Source of the DNA: Streptomyces ruber
Lineage (GTDB): Bacteria; Actinomycetota; Actinomycetes; Streptomycetales; Streptomycetaceae
DNA: 64,000 bases
Assembly (NCBI RefSeq): GCF_014648075.1
Contig: NZ_BMQK01000024.1
Location: 33,673 to 97,672 of the forward strand
Reading direction: 5' to 3'
The translations under genes and the position numbers were made by a program. Positions within the stretch are counted from its first letter, which is position 1. Each line of letters starts with the position of its first letter. Below, piece after piece: positions 37,601 to 51,200 of the stretch. The notes under the pieces are model-generated. The model had not been told where the DNA came from and did no database searches. It saw only the letters and a program-made list of their open reading frames with translations.

Positions 37601-39290
37601 CGTCAGCGGCAAGGCCGACCGGCGTGCCCTGCCCGCCCCCGACCTCGACGGCGGCGAACGCGACCGGGAGTTCGTCGCCCCGCGCACCCCCGAGGAGGAG
37701 ACCCTCGCCCGCATCTGGGCCGAGGTGCTGGGCGCGAGCCGGGTCGGCGCGACGGACAACTTCTTCGAGCTGGGCGGCGACTCCATCCTCAGCATCCAGG
37801 CCGTCTCCCGCGCCCGCGCGGCGGGCCTGAACCTGTCCTCGCGGGACGTCTTCCGCCACCAGACCGTCGCCGACCTCGCCGCCGCCGCGGCCCCGCGCAC
37901 CGCCGACGCGCCCGCACCCCGGCCACCGCGCGAGGAGGGCCCGGCACCGCTGACGCCGGTCCAGGAGTGGTTCTTCGCCGCGCACGGCACGCACGGCACG
38001 CACGGCACGCACGCCACGCAGGGCCCGCTGCGGCACTTCAGCATGTCGATGCTGCTGGACCTGCCGTACGACCTGGACGAACAGGCCCTGGAGCGCGCCC
38101 TGGAGGCGCTGGTCGCCCACCACCCCGCGCTGCGCACCCGCTTCGCCCGCTCGGGGGACACCTGGCGCCAGCACCCCGGCGACGGCGACGGCCCGGTCAC
38201 GGTCACCGGCCTGCTCACCCGCCACGACCTCTCCCGCGCCGCCGACACGAGAGCCGCCCGCGAGGAGGCCGCCGAAGCCGCCCGCGCCGCCCTCGACCCG
38301 GCCACCGGCACCCTGCTGCGCGCCGCCCTGCTGACCCGCTCCGGAGCGCGCCCCCAGCTCTTCCTGACCGCCCATCACCTGGCCGTGGACAGCGTCTCCT
38401 GGCGCATCCTCCTCGCCGACCTCGCCGAGGCCTACCGGCAGGCGGCCCGGGGCGACACGATCGCACTGGAACCCGTCCCCACGCCGTTCGCCGACTGGGC
38501 CGCGCACCTGGCCCGCCGGGTGCGCGCCGGCGACCTCGACACCGACCTGCCGCACTGGACGGCCGAGGCCGCCGAACCCCGTACCCCGCTGCCCGTGGAC
38601 CGCCCCGGCACCCCCCTGGCCGGCTCGGTCCGCACCCTGCGCACCCGCGTGGACCGCGCCACCACCGGCGCCCTGCTGCGCCAGGTGCCCGCGGTCTACC
38701 GCACGCAGGTCAACGACGTGCTGCTCAGCGCGCTCGGCCGGGTCCTCGCCGACTGGACGGGCGCCGAGCGGGTGACCGTCGCCCTGGAGGGCCACGGCCG
38801 CGAGGACGACACGCTGGACCTGTCCCGCACGGTGGGCTGGTTCACCGCCCAGTACCCCGTCACCCTGGCGCCCGCCGGACCGTCCGGCGCGCCCGACTGG
38901 GGCGCCACTCTGAAGACGGTGAAGGAGCGCCTGCGGGCCGTCCCCCGGCACGGCCTGTCCTACGAGGCCCTGGCCCGCCTCGGCTCGCCCGACCCGGCTG
39001 CCCGCGCCCTGCGCGAGGTGCCGCTGCCGCAGATCAGCTTCAACTACCACGGCCAGTGGGAGGCCGGCGACGGGCGGGACTTCGCCCCGGCGGGCGAGGT
39101 GCCCGGCCGGGACATCGCCGCCGACGAGCCGCTGGACCACCTGCTGGACGTCTCCGCCGTGGTCGCCGGCGGCGAACTGGAGATCACCTGGCACTACAGC
39201 GACCAGGTGCACGACGAGGACACCGTCCGCACCCTCGCCGACGGCATGACCCGCGCGCTCGCCGCGATCGCCGAACACTGCGCCCAGCCG
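34689..39290 (+). other. NRPS module 6: C-A-T-E, D-basic residue predicted
   Basis: LCL-type condensation domain (HHIVTDG). A code DTEDMGFVDK with two acids in the pocket (positions 239 and 278) points to ornithine, lysine, arginine or a relative. Epimerase motif HHLAVDSVSWR (serine for glycine). A 9-bp minisatellite lies at the epimerase N-terminus. Confidence 0.82.
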
Positions 39291-42200
39291 GGCGCGGGCG
39301 GCCGCACCCCGTCCGACTTCCCGCTGGCCCGCCTCGACCAGGACCGCCTGGACCGGCTGGTGGGCGACGGGCGGGACGTGGAGGACGTCCTGCCGCTGAC
39401 CCCGCTCCAGGAGGGCATGCTCTTCCACCGGCTGGCCGGCGGCCCCGACGACGTCTACGTCGACCAGGCGGCGCTCCTGCTGGACGGCGTCGCCGACCCG
39501 CACGCCTTCGCCACGGCCTGGCAGCGCGTCACCGACCGCACACCCGCCCTGCGCACCTGCGTGGCCTGGGAGGACGTACCGGTGCCCCTCCAGGTCGTGC
39601 GCCGGGACGTACGGGTGCCGGTCACCCACCTCGACTGGCGGGACCTGGACGAGCCGGAGCGGGCCGAACGCCTCGCCCGGCTGCGGGCGGACGACCTGGC
39701 CCGCGGCATCGACCTCGCCGCCGCGCCCCTGATGCGGCTGACCATGGTCCGGTTGCCCGGCGCGCGGCTGCACCTGCTGTGGACCTCCCACCACCTGATC
39801 CTGGACGGCTGGAGCCTGGCCCAGGTGCTGACCGAGGTGTGCGAGGAGTACGCGGCCCTCACCGCCGGGACCGCGTACCGGCCGCCGGTACGGCGCCCCT
39901 TCGGCGACTACGTGCGCCGGCTCGCCGAGCAGGCCCCGGGCGACGCCCGCGCGCACTGGCGGGGCGTCCTCGCCGGCTTCGCCGCCCCCACCCCGCTGCC
40001 CGCCGACCGCCCCCTGCGCGAGGCCCACCTGGCCCGCTCAGCGGACGTGCACGTGTCCGGCCTGGACGAGGAGACGTCGGCCCGGCTGGCGCGCACCGCA
40101 CGCGAGGCCGGACTCACCCTCAACACGGTCGTGCAGGGCGCCTGGGCGCTGCTGCTGGCCCGCTACGCCGCCGAGGACGACGTGGTGTTCGGCACCACCG
40201 TCTCCGGGCGGCCCGACGACCTGCCCGGCGTGGAGTCGATGGTCGGCATGTTCATCAACACCGTGCCCACCCGGGTACGCGTCGACGCCGGGCGCCCGGC
40301 CCGCGCGTGGCTGCGGGAACTCCAGGACGCCCAGGCCGAGTCCAGACGGTTCGCGGCCGTGTCGCTGGCCGAGCTGACCCGGCTGAGCGACGTGCCGTCC
40401 GGCAGCCCGCTCTTCCACAGCATGGTCGCCTTCGAGAACTACCCCTTCGACGAGGCCCGCACGGCCGGCTCCGGGGTGCGCCTGACCGAGGTGACCTCCC
40501 GCGACGCCACCAACTACCCGCTCGTCCTGCGCGCCCACCACGGCGACCGCCTCGGCTTCGACCTCGCCTACGACCCCGCCCTGTTCGACGCGGAGACCGT
40601 CCGCTCGCTCGCCGGCCGGCTGTGCCTGCTGCTCACCGGGCTGGCCGACGCCCTCGACCGGCCGCTGCGCGCCCTGCCCTGGACGACGGCCGGGGAACGG
40701 CGGCGGATGCTCACCGACTGGAACGGCACCGCACAGGGCCGCCCGGACCGGACCCTGGTGGACCTGTTCGAGGCGCAGGCCGCCCGCACGCCCGGCGCCA
40801 CCGCCGTCACCTGCGGCACCGAGCACCTGGACTACGCGACGCTCGACGCCCGCGCCGGCCGGCTCGCCCACCGGCTCGCCGAACTCGGCGCCGCGCCCGA
40901 GCGGTTCGTCGCCCTCGCCCTGCCCCGCTCCTGCGACCAGGTCGTCGCGATCCTTGCCGTGCTGAAGACCGGCGCGGCCTATCTGCCGGTCGACCCGCAA
41001 GCGCCCGCCGAACGCCTCGCCCACCTCCTCGCCGACGCCGCCCCGGTGACGCTGGTGACCACGGCCGGCCCGGCGGCGAAGGCCGACGGCACCGGCGTGC
41101 CCGTCCTCCTCCTGGACGACCCGGACACCGGGGCCGACCTCGCCCGCCGCCCGGCCTCCGGTCCCGTCCCGGCCCGCCGGCCGCTGCCGGAGAGCCCCGC
41201 CTACGCCATCTACACCTCCGGCTCCACCGGCCGCCCCAAGGGCGTGGTGATCCCGCACGCCAACGTGGTGCGGCTGTTCACCCGCACGAGCCACTGGTTC
41301 GGCTTCGGCGCGGACGACGTGTGGACGATGTTCCACTCCTACGCGTTCGACTTCTCCGTGTGGGAGCTGTGGGGCCCGCTGCTGCACGGCGGCCGGCTCG
41401 TGGTCGTGCCCGACGAGACCGCCCGCTCCCCGGAGGACTTCCTGCGCCTGCTGGCGGACGAGCAGGTCACCGTCCTCAACCAGACGCCGTCCGCGTTCTA
41501 CCCGCTGATCCGCGCCGACGCCGAACACCTGGAGGTCGGCGCGCGTCTCGCCCTGCGCACGGTGGTCTTCGGCGGCGAGGCCCTGGACACCGCCCGGCTC
41601 ACCGACTGGTGGGCCCGCCACCCGGCCGACGCCCCGCGGCTGGTCAACATGTACGGCATCACCGAGACCACCGTGCACGTCACCCACGCCCCGCTCGACC
41701 CCGCCACCGGCGACGGCGGCCCCGCCAGCCCCATCGGCACGGCCATGCCCGACCTGCGGGTGTACGTGCTCGACGCGGACCTGGCACCCGTGCCGCCCGG
41801 CGCGACCGGCGAGCTGTACGTGGCGGGCGAGGGCCTGGCCCGCGGCTATCTGGGCCGCCCCGGCCTCACCGCCACCCGCTTCCTCGCCGACCCCTTCGGA
41901 CCGGCCGGCACCCGCATGTACCGCACGGGCGACCGGGCGAAGTGGCGGGCCGACGGCACCCTGGAGTACCTGGGCCGCGCGGACGCCCAGGTGAAGATCC
42001 GCGGCTACCGCATCGAACCCGGCGAGATCGAGGCGGCCCTGCACACCCATCCCGGTGTCGCCGAGGCCGCGGTCGGCGTGTTCGAGGACGCCGCCGGGAC
42101 GCGGAGGCTCGTGGCGCACGTCGTCGGCTCCGGCGGTACGGCCCCCGCGGCGGCCGGACTCCGCGCCCACCTGGAGCGCCTGCTGCCCGCCCACATGGTG

Positions 42201-45200
42201 CCCGCCGCCTACGTGCCGATGGACGCGCTGCCGCTCACCGTCAACGGCAAGCTCGACCGGCGCGCGCTGCCCGCGCCGGGACCGGACGGCTACGCCGCTG
42301 GCCCCGACCGGACCCCGCCGCGCACACCCGCCGAACGTGCGGTGGCCGCCGCCTGGGCGGACGTGCTGGGAGTGGGGGAGGTGCACGCCGGTGACGACTT
42401 CTTCGCGCTCGGCGGCGACTCCATCCTCGCCGTCCGCGTCACCGCCCGGCTGCGCGCCGCGTTCGGCCCCGGCGTCTCCCCGAGGCTGCTGTTCACCCGT
42501 CCCACGGTGGCCGCCCTCGCCGCCGAACTCGGCGAACCGGCCGGTGAACCGGCGGCCGGTGAGGCGTCCGACCCGCGGGCCGGTGACGCGTCCGTCCCGC
42601 CGGCCGACGCGATACCGGCGACCGGCCCCGGGACCCCGGCGCCGCTGTCGTACGCCCAGCAGCGCCTGTGGTTCCTCGACCGGTTCGAGCCCGGCGGCAC
42701 CGAGTACACGACGCTGTCCGTGCTCCGCCTGCGCGGACCGCTCGACACCGGCGCCCTGAGCACCGCGCTGGACGGCCTGGTCGCCCGGCACGAATCACTG
42801 CGCACCACCTTCGCCGAAGCCGAACAGGACGGCCGGGTACGGCAGGTGGTCAACCCGCCGTACCGGGTCGACCTGCCCGTGGAGGACCTCGTCACGGCCC
42901 CGGACCCGCGGGCGGCGCTCGACGCGCTGCTGGAGCGCGAGGCCGCCACGCCCTTCGACCTGGCGGCCGGGCCGCTGCTGCGCGCCCGGCTGGCCCGCAC
43001 GGCCGACGGCGAGCACGGCGGACACGGCGAGCACGGCGGACACGGCGAGCACGACGGACACGAAGAGCACGACGGACACGACGGACACGACGAACACGAC
43101 GAACACGACGAGCACGTCCTCGTCCTCGCCGTCCACCACATCGTCACCGACGGCTGGTCGCTCGGCGTCCTCGGCCGGGACCTGGGCGAGCTGTACACGG
43201 CGGCCCACGAGGGCCGCCGCCCCGACCTGCCCGCGCTGCCCGTCCGGTACGCCGACCACGCCGCCTGGCAGCGCGCCCGCGCCGACGACGTCGAGCGGCA
43301 GCTCGCCCACTGGCGCGAGGTGCTGGACGGCGTCCCCCCGCTGGAGCCGCCGACCGACCGGCCGCGTCCAGCCGTACGCACCCGGGACGGCGCGCTGGTG
43401 ACCTTCACCCTGCCTGCCGGGCTGACCGGCCGACTGCGCGAGCGGGCCCGGGAGGCCGACGCCACCCTGTACATGACCCTGCTGACCGCCTGCACGGCCC
43501 TGCTGTCCCGCTGGGCCGACCAGGACGACTTCGCCGTCGGCACCGTCACCGCGGGCCGGGAGCGCCCCGAACTGCACGACGTGGTCGGCATGTTCGTGAA
43601 CACGCTGGTGCTGCGCAACCGGGTGCGCCCCGGCACGACGTTCCGCGCGCTGCTGGAGCAGGTGCGCGGCACCGTCCTGGACGCCTTCGCCCACCAGGAC
43701 GTGCCCTTCGAGCGGCTGGTGGACGCCCTCCAGCCCGAGCGGGACACCAGCCGCACCCCCCTGTTCCAGGTCATGGTCGCCCTGCACAACCTGGGCGCCC
43801 AGGCCCCCGCGCTCCCGGACCTGGACGTCGAGCCGGTCCTGCCGCCGGTCCGGCACGCCACGTTCGACCTGGCCTTCGACTTCGTGGAGGGCGACGACGG
43901 CGTCACCGGCCACCTGGAGTACGACACCGCCCTGTTCGACGAGGACACCGTCCGCGGCCTGGCCGACCGTCTGCGGCTGCTGCTGGAGGCCGCCGCACAG
44001 GACCCCGACCGGGACGTGCGGGCACTGGAGCTGATGACCGACGCCGAGCGGCGCCGGGTGCTCCACGACTGGCAGGGGCCCCGGCTCACGGTGCCGGAGA
44101 CCACCTTCCCCGCCCTGTTCGAGGCCCAGGCCGCCCGCACCCCGCACGCCACCGCCCTGGTGGCCCGGGACGCCACGCTCGGCTTCGCCGCCCTCAACGA
44201 GCGCGCCAACCGGCTCGCCCACCACCTCCTCGCCCAGGGCGTCGGTCCCGAGCGGGTGGTCGCCGTACGGCTGCCGCGCACCTCTGACCTGATGGTGGCG
44301 GTGCTCGCCGTCGCCAAGGCCGGCGGCACCCTCCTCTGCCTGGACCCCGGCCTGCCCGAGGAACGCGTCGCCCACCTCCTCGCGGACGCGGCCCCGCACA
44401 CCGTGCTGACCGCCGCCGCCCTGCGCGGCACACCGTGGGACCGGCTGCCCGCCCACGACCCCACCGACCGCGACCGCCCGGCCCCGCTGCGCCCGGACCA
44501 CGCCGCCTACATCGTCTACACCTCCGGCTCCACCGGCCGCCCCAAGGGCGTCGTCGTCGCACACCGCCACCTGGTCAACCTCTGCCACGACCACCGCGAA
44601 GGGCTCGTCGCCCCGCACACCGCGGACGGGGCGCGGCTGCGCGCCGCGCTGAGCGCCTCGTTCTCCTTCGACACCTCCTGGGAGGGGCCGCTGCTGCTCA
44701 CCCTCGGGCAGGAGGTCCACCTGATCGACGAGGACGTGCGCCTGGACCCGGACGCGTTCTGCGCCCAGGTCGCCGAAAGCCGCCTCGACCTGGTGAACGT
44801 CACCCCGTCCTTCCTGCGCGAACTCACCGCCGCCGGGCTCCTCGCGCCCGGCCGCCACCACCCGCGCGTCCTGCTGGTCGGCGGCGAGGCGACGGGCCCG
44901 GACACCTGGCGGGAGCTGTGCGCCGCCGCCGGCCTCGGCGTCACCGCGTACAACATGTACGGGCCCACCGAGTGCACCGTCGACGCCACCTACGGGCGGT
45001 GCGCCGACCATCCGGACCGGCCGGTCATCGGGCGCCCCGGCCGCAACCTGCGCGCCTACGTCCTGGACGGCGCCCTGCGCCCGGTGCCGCCCGGTGTGCC
45101 CGGCGAGCTGTACCTGGCCGGCGCGCAGGTGGCCCGCGGCTATCTCAACCGGCCCGGCCTGACCGCGTCGCGGTTCCTCGCCGACCCGTTCGGCGCGCCG

Positions 45201-48200
45201 GGGGAGCGGATGTACCGCACCGGCGACCGCGCCCGCTTCACCGCGCGAGGACTGCTGGAGTTCCTGGGCCGCGCCGACGAACAGATCAAGATCCGCGGCT
45301 TCCGGATCGAACCCGGCGAGGTCGAGGCCGCGCTGGTCGCCCACCCGGACGTGTCCGAGGCCGTGGTGACGGCACGCGAACACGCGGGCCGCCTGATGCT
45401 CGTGGGGTACTTCGTGCCCGCCGGGGACACCGTCCCGGCCGCCGACGCACTGCGCCTCGCGCTCCGGCGCACCCTGCCGGACCACATGGTGCCCGCCGCG
45501 TTCGTCCCGCTGGCGCGGATCCCGCGCACCAGCAGCGGCAAGACCGACCGGCGCGCCCTGCCCGCCCCGCCCGCGCAGCCGGACGCCGCCACGGCGTACG
45601 TGGCACCGCGCCCCGGCACCGAGGAGACGCTGGCCGCGATCTGGGCGGACGTCCTGCACGTCGAACGGGTGGGCGCGCGGGACAACTTCTTCTCGCTCGG
45701 CGGCGACTCCATCCTCAGCATCCAGATCGTCTCCCGGGCCCGCCGGGCCGGACTGGCGCTGACCACCAAGGACGTCTTCCGCCACCAGACCGTCGCCGAA
45801 CTCGCCCTCCGCGTCACCGGGACGACGGCCCCCGCCGCGGCGGACACGGCCCCGCCCGCCGAGGCGCCGCTCACGCCCGTCCAGCGCTGGTACCTCGACG
45901 GCCGCCACCCCGGCGACCCGCTGCGCTTCACCATGTCGCAGCGGATCGAACTGGCCCCCGGAACCGACCCGTCCGTCCTGCGCACGGCCGTCGACGCCCT
46001 GGTCCGCCACCATCCGGCCCTGCGCACCCGCTTCTCCCGCACCGACGACGGCTGGCGCCAGGAACTCCTGCCGGACGTCCCGGACGGCGTCCTCACCCAC
46101 CACGACGTGACCGGCCTGGACGGCCCCGCGCTGGAGGCCGAGGCACGACGCGCGGCGGACGCGGCCCGGGCGTCCCTGGACCCGACCGAAGGCAGGGTGG
46201 CGCGCGTCCTGCTCTTCGACCGCGGCCCCGGCCTGCCCGCACAACTCCTCTTCACCGTCCACCACCTGGTCGTCGACGGCGTCTCCTGGCGGATCCTGCT
46301 GGCCGACCTGGAGACCGCCCACCGCCACGCCGCCGAGGGACGGCCCGTCGACCTGCCCCCGGCCACCACCGCGTACGGGCACTGGGCGGCCCGGCTGGAG
46401 ACGCACACCCGCTCCGGCGCCCTGGACGGCGACCTCCCGTACTGGAAGCGCACCGCGGCGGCCCCTGCGGACCTGCCCGCGGGCCGGCCCGGCCCCAACA
46501 CGTACGGCACCGCCGCCACGGTCACCGTGGAGCTGGAGCCGGAGACCACCGAGGCCCTGCTGCGCCGGGTCCCGGAGGTCTACCGCACCCAGGTCAACGA
46601 CGTCCTGCTCAGCGCCCTCGGCCGCACCCTGGCCCGCTGGTGCGGGCGCGACACCGTACTGGTCGGCGTGGAGGGCCACGGCCGCGAGGACCTCTTCGAC
46701 GACCTGGACCTGACCCGTACGGTCGGCTGGTTCACCGCCGAGTTCCCCCTCGCGCTGAGCGTCGACCCGGACGCGGGCTGGCACGACACCCTGCGCTCGG
46801 TGAAGGAGCAGCTGCGCGCGGTGCCCCGGCACGGCCTGAGCCACGGCGCGCTGCGCCACCTGCTGCCCGGCAGCCCGCTCGCGGGCGCCCCATCGCCGCA
46901 GGTCGGCTTCAACTACCACGGCCGGTGGGACGCCGGCGGCGACAGCGACGGCCTGTACGGCGCCGCCCTGCCCCCGGCCGGCTCCGACACCGACCCCGAC
47001 GCACCCCGCCCCTACCTGCTGGACGTCACCGGCGTGGTCCAGGACGGCAGGCTCGAACTCGGCTGGACCTATCCGCCGGCCGTCTACGACGAGTCCGCCG
47101 TCCGCGGACTCGCCGACGACATGTGCGCGGCGCTGCGCGACATCGCGGCCCACTGCGCCCGCCCCGACGCGGGCGGCCGCACCCCGTCCGACTTCCCGCT
47201 CGCCGGACTCGGCCAGGAGGAGCTGGACCGCCTGGTGGGCGACGGCCGGCACGTGGCGGACGTCCTGCCGCTGACGCCCCTCCAGGCCGGCATGGTCTTC
47301 CACGGCCTGGTGGACACGGCGGGCGCCTACTTCGACCGGACGGCCGTACGACTGTCCGGGGTGGCCGACCCGCGGGCCTTCGCCGCCGCCTGGCAGCAGG
47401 TCGCCGACCGCACCGAGGCCCTGCGCACCAGCGTCCACTGGCAGGGCCTGCCACACCCGGTCCAGGTCGTCCACGAGCACGTGGAACTGCCCGTCACCCA
47501 CCTGGACTGGCGGCATCTGACGCCCGGGCAGCGCGAGCGGGAGACCGAGGCGCTGCTGGCCGCCGACCGCGCGGCGGGCATGGACCTCACCACCGCGCCC
47601 CTCACCCGCATCACCCTGGCCGCGCTGCCCGGCGACGAAATCCTGCTGCTGTGGTCCGCCCACCACCTGATCCTGGACGGCTGGAGCACCGGGCAGCTGC
47701 TCACCGAGGTGTGCGAGCGCTACGCGGCGCTCACCGGCGGCCGCGAGGCCCCCGTACCGGTCCGGCGCCCGTTCTCCGACTTCCTGCGCTGGCTGCACGA
47801 GCAGGACGCGAACGCGGCCGAGGCGTACTGGACGGACACCCTCGCCGGTTTCCGGGCCCGCACCCCGCTGCCCTACGACCGCACACCGGCCGAGGCGCAC
47901 CGTGCCCGCGCCGCCGCCACGGTGCGCCGGGAGCTGGACGAGCGCCTGTCGGCGCGGTTGCGGGAGACGGCGGCACGGGCCGGGCTGACGGTGAACACCG
48001 TGGTCGAGGGCGCCTGGGCGCTGCTGCTGGCCCGTCACGGCGGACGCGACGACGTCGTGTTCGGCACCACCGTCTCCGGCCGGCCGGCCGAACTGCCGGG
48101 CGTGGAGTCGATGATCGGCATGTTCATCAACACCGTGCCCACCCGGATCCGCGTCACGGGCGGGCCGGTGGCGCCCTGGCTGCGGGAGGTGCAGGAGCGG

Positions 48201-51200
48201 CAGAGCGACGCCCGCCGCTTCGACTTCCTCGCGCTGCCCCGCATCCAGGCACTGAGCGAGGTCCCGGCGGGCGAGGCGCTGTTCGACAGCATGGTGGTGT
48301 TCGAGAACTACCCCGTCGACGAGTCCGCCACGGCCCGCACGGGCGTGCACGTCGAGGAGGTGCGGGCCGACGACGCGCCGACCTTCCCGCTGTGCCTGCG
48401 CGCCCACCTCGGCGACCGGCTCGGCATCGACCTCGCCTACGACGCCGGCCTGTTCGACGCGGACACGGCCGAACGCCTCGCGGCCCGGGTCGTGGCCGCC
48501 CTGACCGCCCTCGCCGACGGCATCGGGGCGGACGCGGACGTGACCGGCCCGGAGCTGCTGACCGAGGACGACCGCGCCCTGCTCCGCCGGTGGAACGCTC
48601 CCGCCCGGCCGACGGTGCCGCGCAGCCCCGTCGACCTCTTCGCCGAGCAGGCCCGCCGTACCCCCGACGCACCCGCCCTGCGCCACGGCGACACGGAGCT
48701 GACGTACCGTCAGCTCGACGACTGGTCCGGCGCCGTGGCGTCCCGGCTCCTCGCCGGCGGCCTGCGGGCCGAGGACCGGGTGGCGCTGCCGATGGACCGC
48801 CGCGCCGAACTCGTCGTCGCCCAGCTCGCCGTCCTCAAGGCGGGCGGCGCCTACGTGCCGGTGGACGTCCGCGCCCCCGAGGAGCGGCGCCGCTCGCTGC
48901 TCGGGCGGGCGGGCGCGACGGCGGAGCTGACCGCCGCGGACGTCGCCGCCGCCCGCACCCCCGTGCCGGGCGCGCCCGTGGCCGTCCCCGCGGACGCCGA
49001 CCGGCTGGCGTACGTGATGTTCACCTCCGGGTCGACCGGCGAGCCCAAGGTGGTCGCGGTGCGCCACCGCGACGTGGCCGCCCTCGCCACCGACGGCCGT
49101 TTCACCGGCGGGGTGTGCGAGCGGGTGCTGCTGCATTCCCCGGTGGCCTTCGACGCCGCCACCTTCGAGGTGTGGGCGCCCCTGCTCAACGGCGGCTGCG
49201 TGGTCGTGGCACCGCCCCGGCCCGTGGACGCGGCGCTGCTGCGGGACCTGGCCCGCGACGGCGGCCTGAGCGCGCTGTGGCTGACCGCGGGCCTCTTCCG
49301 GCTGCTGGCGCAGGACGCGCCGGACTGCTTCGCCGGGCTGCGCCAGGTGTGGACCGGCGGCGACGTGGTGCCCGCCGCGGCGGTGCGCCGGGTGCTGTCC
49401 GCCTGCCCCGGCCTGACCGTCGTGGACGGCTACGGCCCCACCGAGACGACGACGTTCGCGACGTCCTTCGCGCTCACCGACGCGACGGCCGTCCCCGGCA
49501 CGGTGCCCATCGGCCGTCCGCTCGACGACATGCGGGTGCACGTCCTCGACGGCCGGCTGCGGCCCGTGCCGCCGGGCTGCGCCGGCGAGCTGTACCTCGC
49601 CGGCGAGGGCGTGGCCCGCGGCTATCTGGGCCGTCCCGGCGACACCGCCGCCCGCTTCCTCGCCGATCCCGCCGGACCGCCCGGTACCCGTATGTACCGC
49701 ACCGGCGACCTGGCCCGCCGCCGCCCCGACGGCACGGTGGAGTTCCTGGGCCGCGCCGACGACCAGGTGAAGATCCGCGGTTTCCGCGTCGAACCCGGCG
49801 AGGTGGAGGCGGCCCTCGCGGCGCACCCGGACGTCGCGGACGTGGCGGTGGTGGCCCGCGAGGACCGGCCCGGCAGCCGGCGCCTGGTGGCCTACGTGGT
49901 CGGCCCCGAGGACCTCACGGCCGTAACCGAGTCCGTCACGCGCTCGCTCCCCGACTACCTGGTCCCCTCGGCGTTCGTCGCCCTGCCCGCGCTGCCGCTC
50001 AGCGGCAACGGCAAGGTCGACCGGGCCGCGCTCCCGGCGCCGGAGGATCCCGGCGGGGACCGGGCGCCGACCGCGCCGCGCACCGACGCCGAGCGGCGCA
50101 CCGCCGGAGTCTTCGCGGAGGTCCTCGCCATGCAACAGCCCGGTGTGGAGGACGACTTCTTCCAGCTGGGCGGCGACTCCATCCTCAGCATCCGGCTGGC
50201 CGCCCGCCTGTCCGAGGCGTTCGGCACCGACCTGTCGCCGCGCGCGGTGTTCACCCACCCCACCCCCGCCGCCCTCGCCGCCCTGCTCACCGCGGGCCCG
50301 TCCGGCGACGCCGCGCCCACCGCGATCGTCCCCGTCCCACGGGACACGCCCGCCCCGATGTCGTACGCCCAGCAGCGCCTGTGGTTCCTGGAGGAGTTCG
50401 CGCCGGGCAGCGGCGAGTACGTCACCGCGCTGGCCCTGCGGCTGCGCGGCCGGCTCGACGTGTCCGCCCTCACCGCGGCCCTGAGCGCCCTGGCCGAGCG
50501 GCACGAGGCGCTGCGCACCACCTTCGACGCGGTGGACGGCCACGGCGTGCAGATCGTCCACCCCGCGCAGGACATGCCCCTGCTGCTGCACGACCTGTCG
50601 TCCCTGGCGGAGTCCGACCGCGCGGCCCGGCTGGAGGAGCTGCTGGCGGCCGAGCGCGCCCGCGTCTTCGACCTGCGGCGCGGCCCGCTCATGCACGCGG
50701 GGCTGATCCGGCTCGCGGACGACGAGCACGTCATGACGCTGACCCTGCACCACATCGTCACCGACGGCTGGTCCACCGGAGTGCTCACCGGCGACCTCGC
50801 CCACTTCTACCGGAAGGAACTGGGCGCGGCCGAGGGGCAGCTGCCGCCGCTGCCGGTGCAGTACGCCGACTATGCCCACTGGCAGCGCGGCGGCGGCACG
50901 GGCGACACGGACGACCACCTCGCGTACTGGAAGGAGCACCTGGCCGGTCTGGAGACGCTGGACCTGCCCACCGACCGGCCGCGCCCGGCGGTACGCACCC
51001 ACGACGGCGCCGCCGTGCGCCTCGTCCTGCCGCGCGACACGACCCGCCGCCTCGTCCAGGCGGGCCGGGACCGGCAGGCCACCCTGTTCACCACGCTGGT
51101 CGCCGCCGCGCAGACCTATCTGGCCCGGCTGACCGGCGGCCGGGACATCACCGTCGGCACGGTCACCTCCGGCCGCGACCGCGCCGAGACCCAGAACCTC

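Noticed and set aside
43011..43115. CRISPR array or regulatory repeat
   Set aside because: Units are contiguous, multiples of three, in frame and without spacers; they are coding minisatellite DNA.
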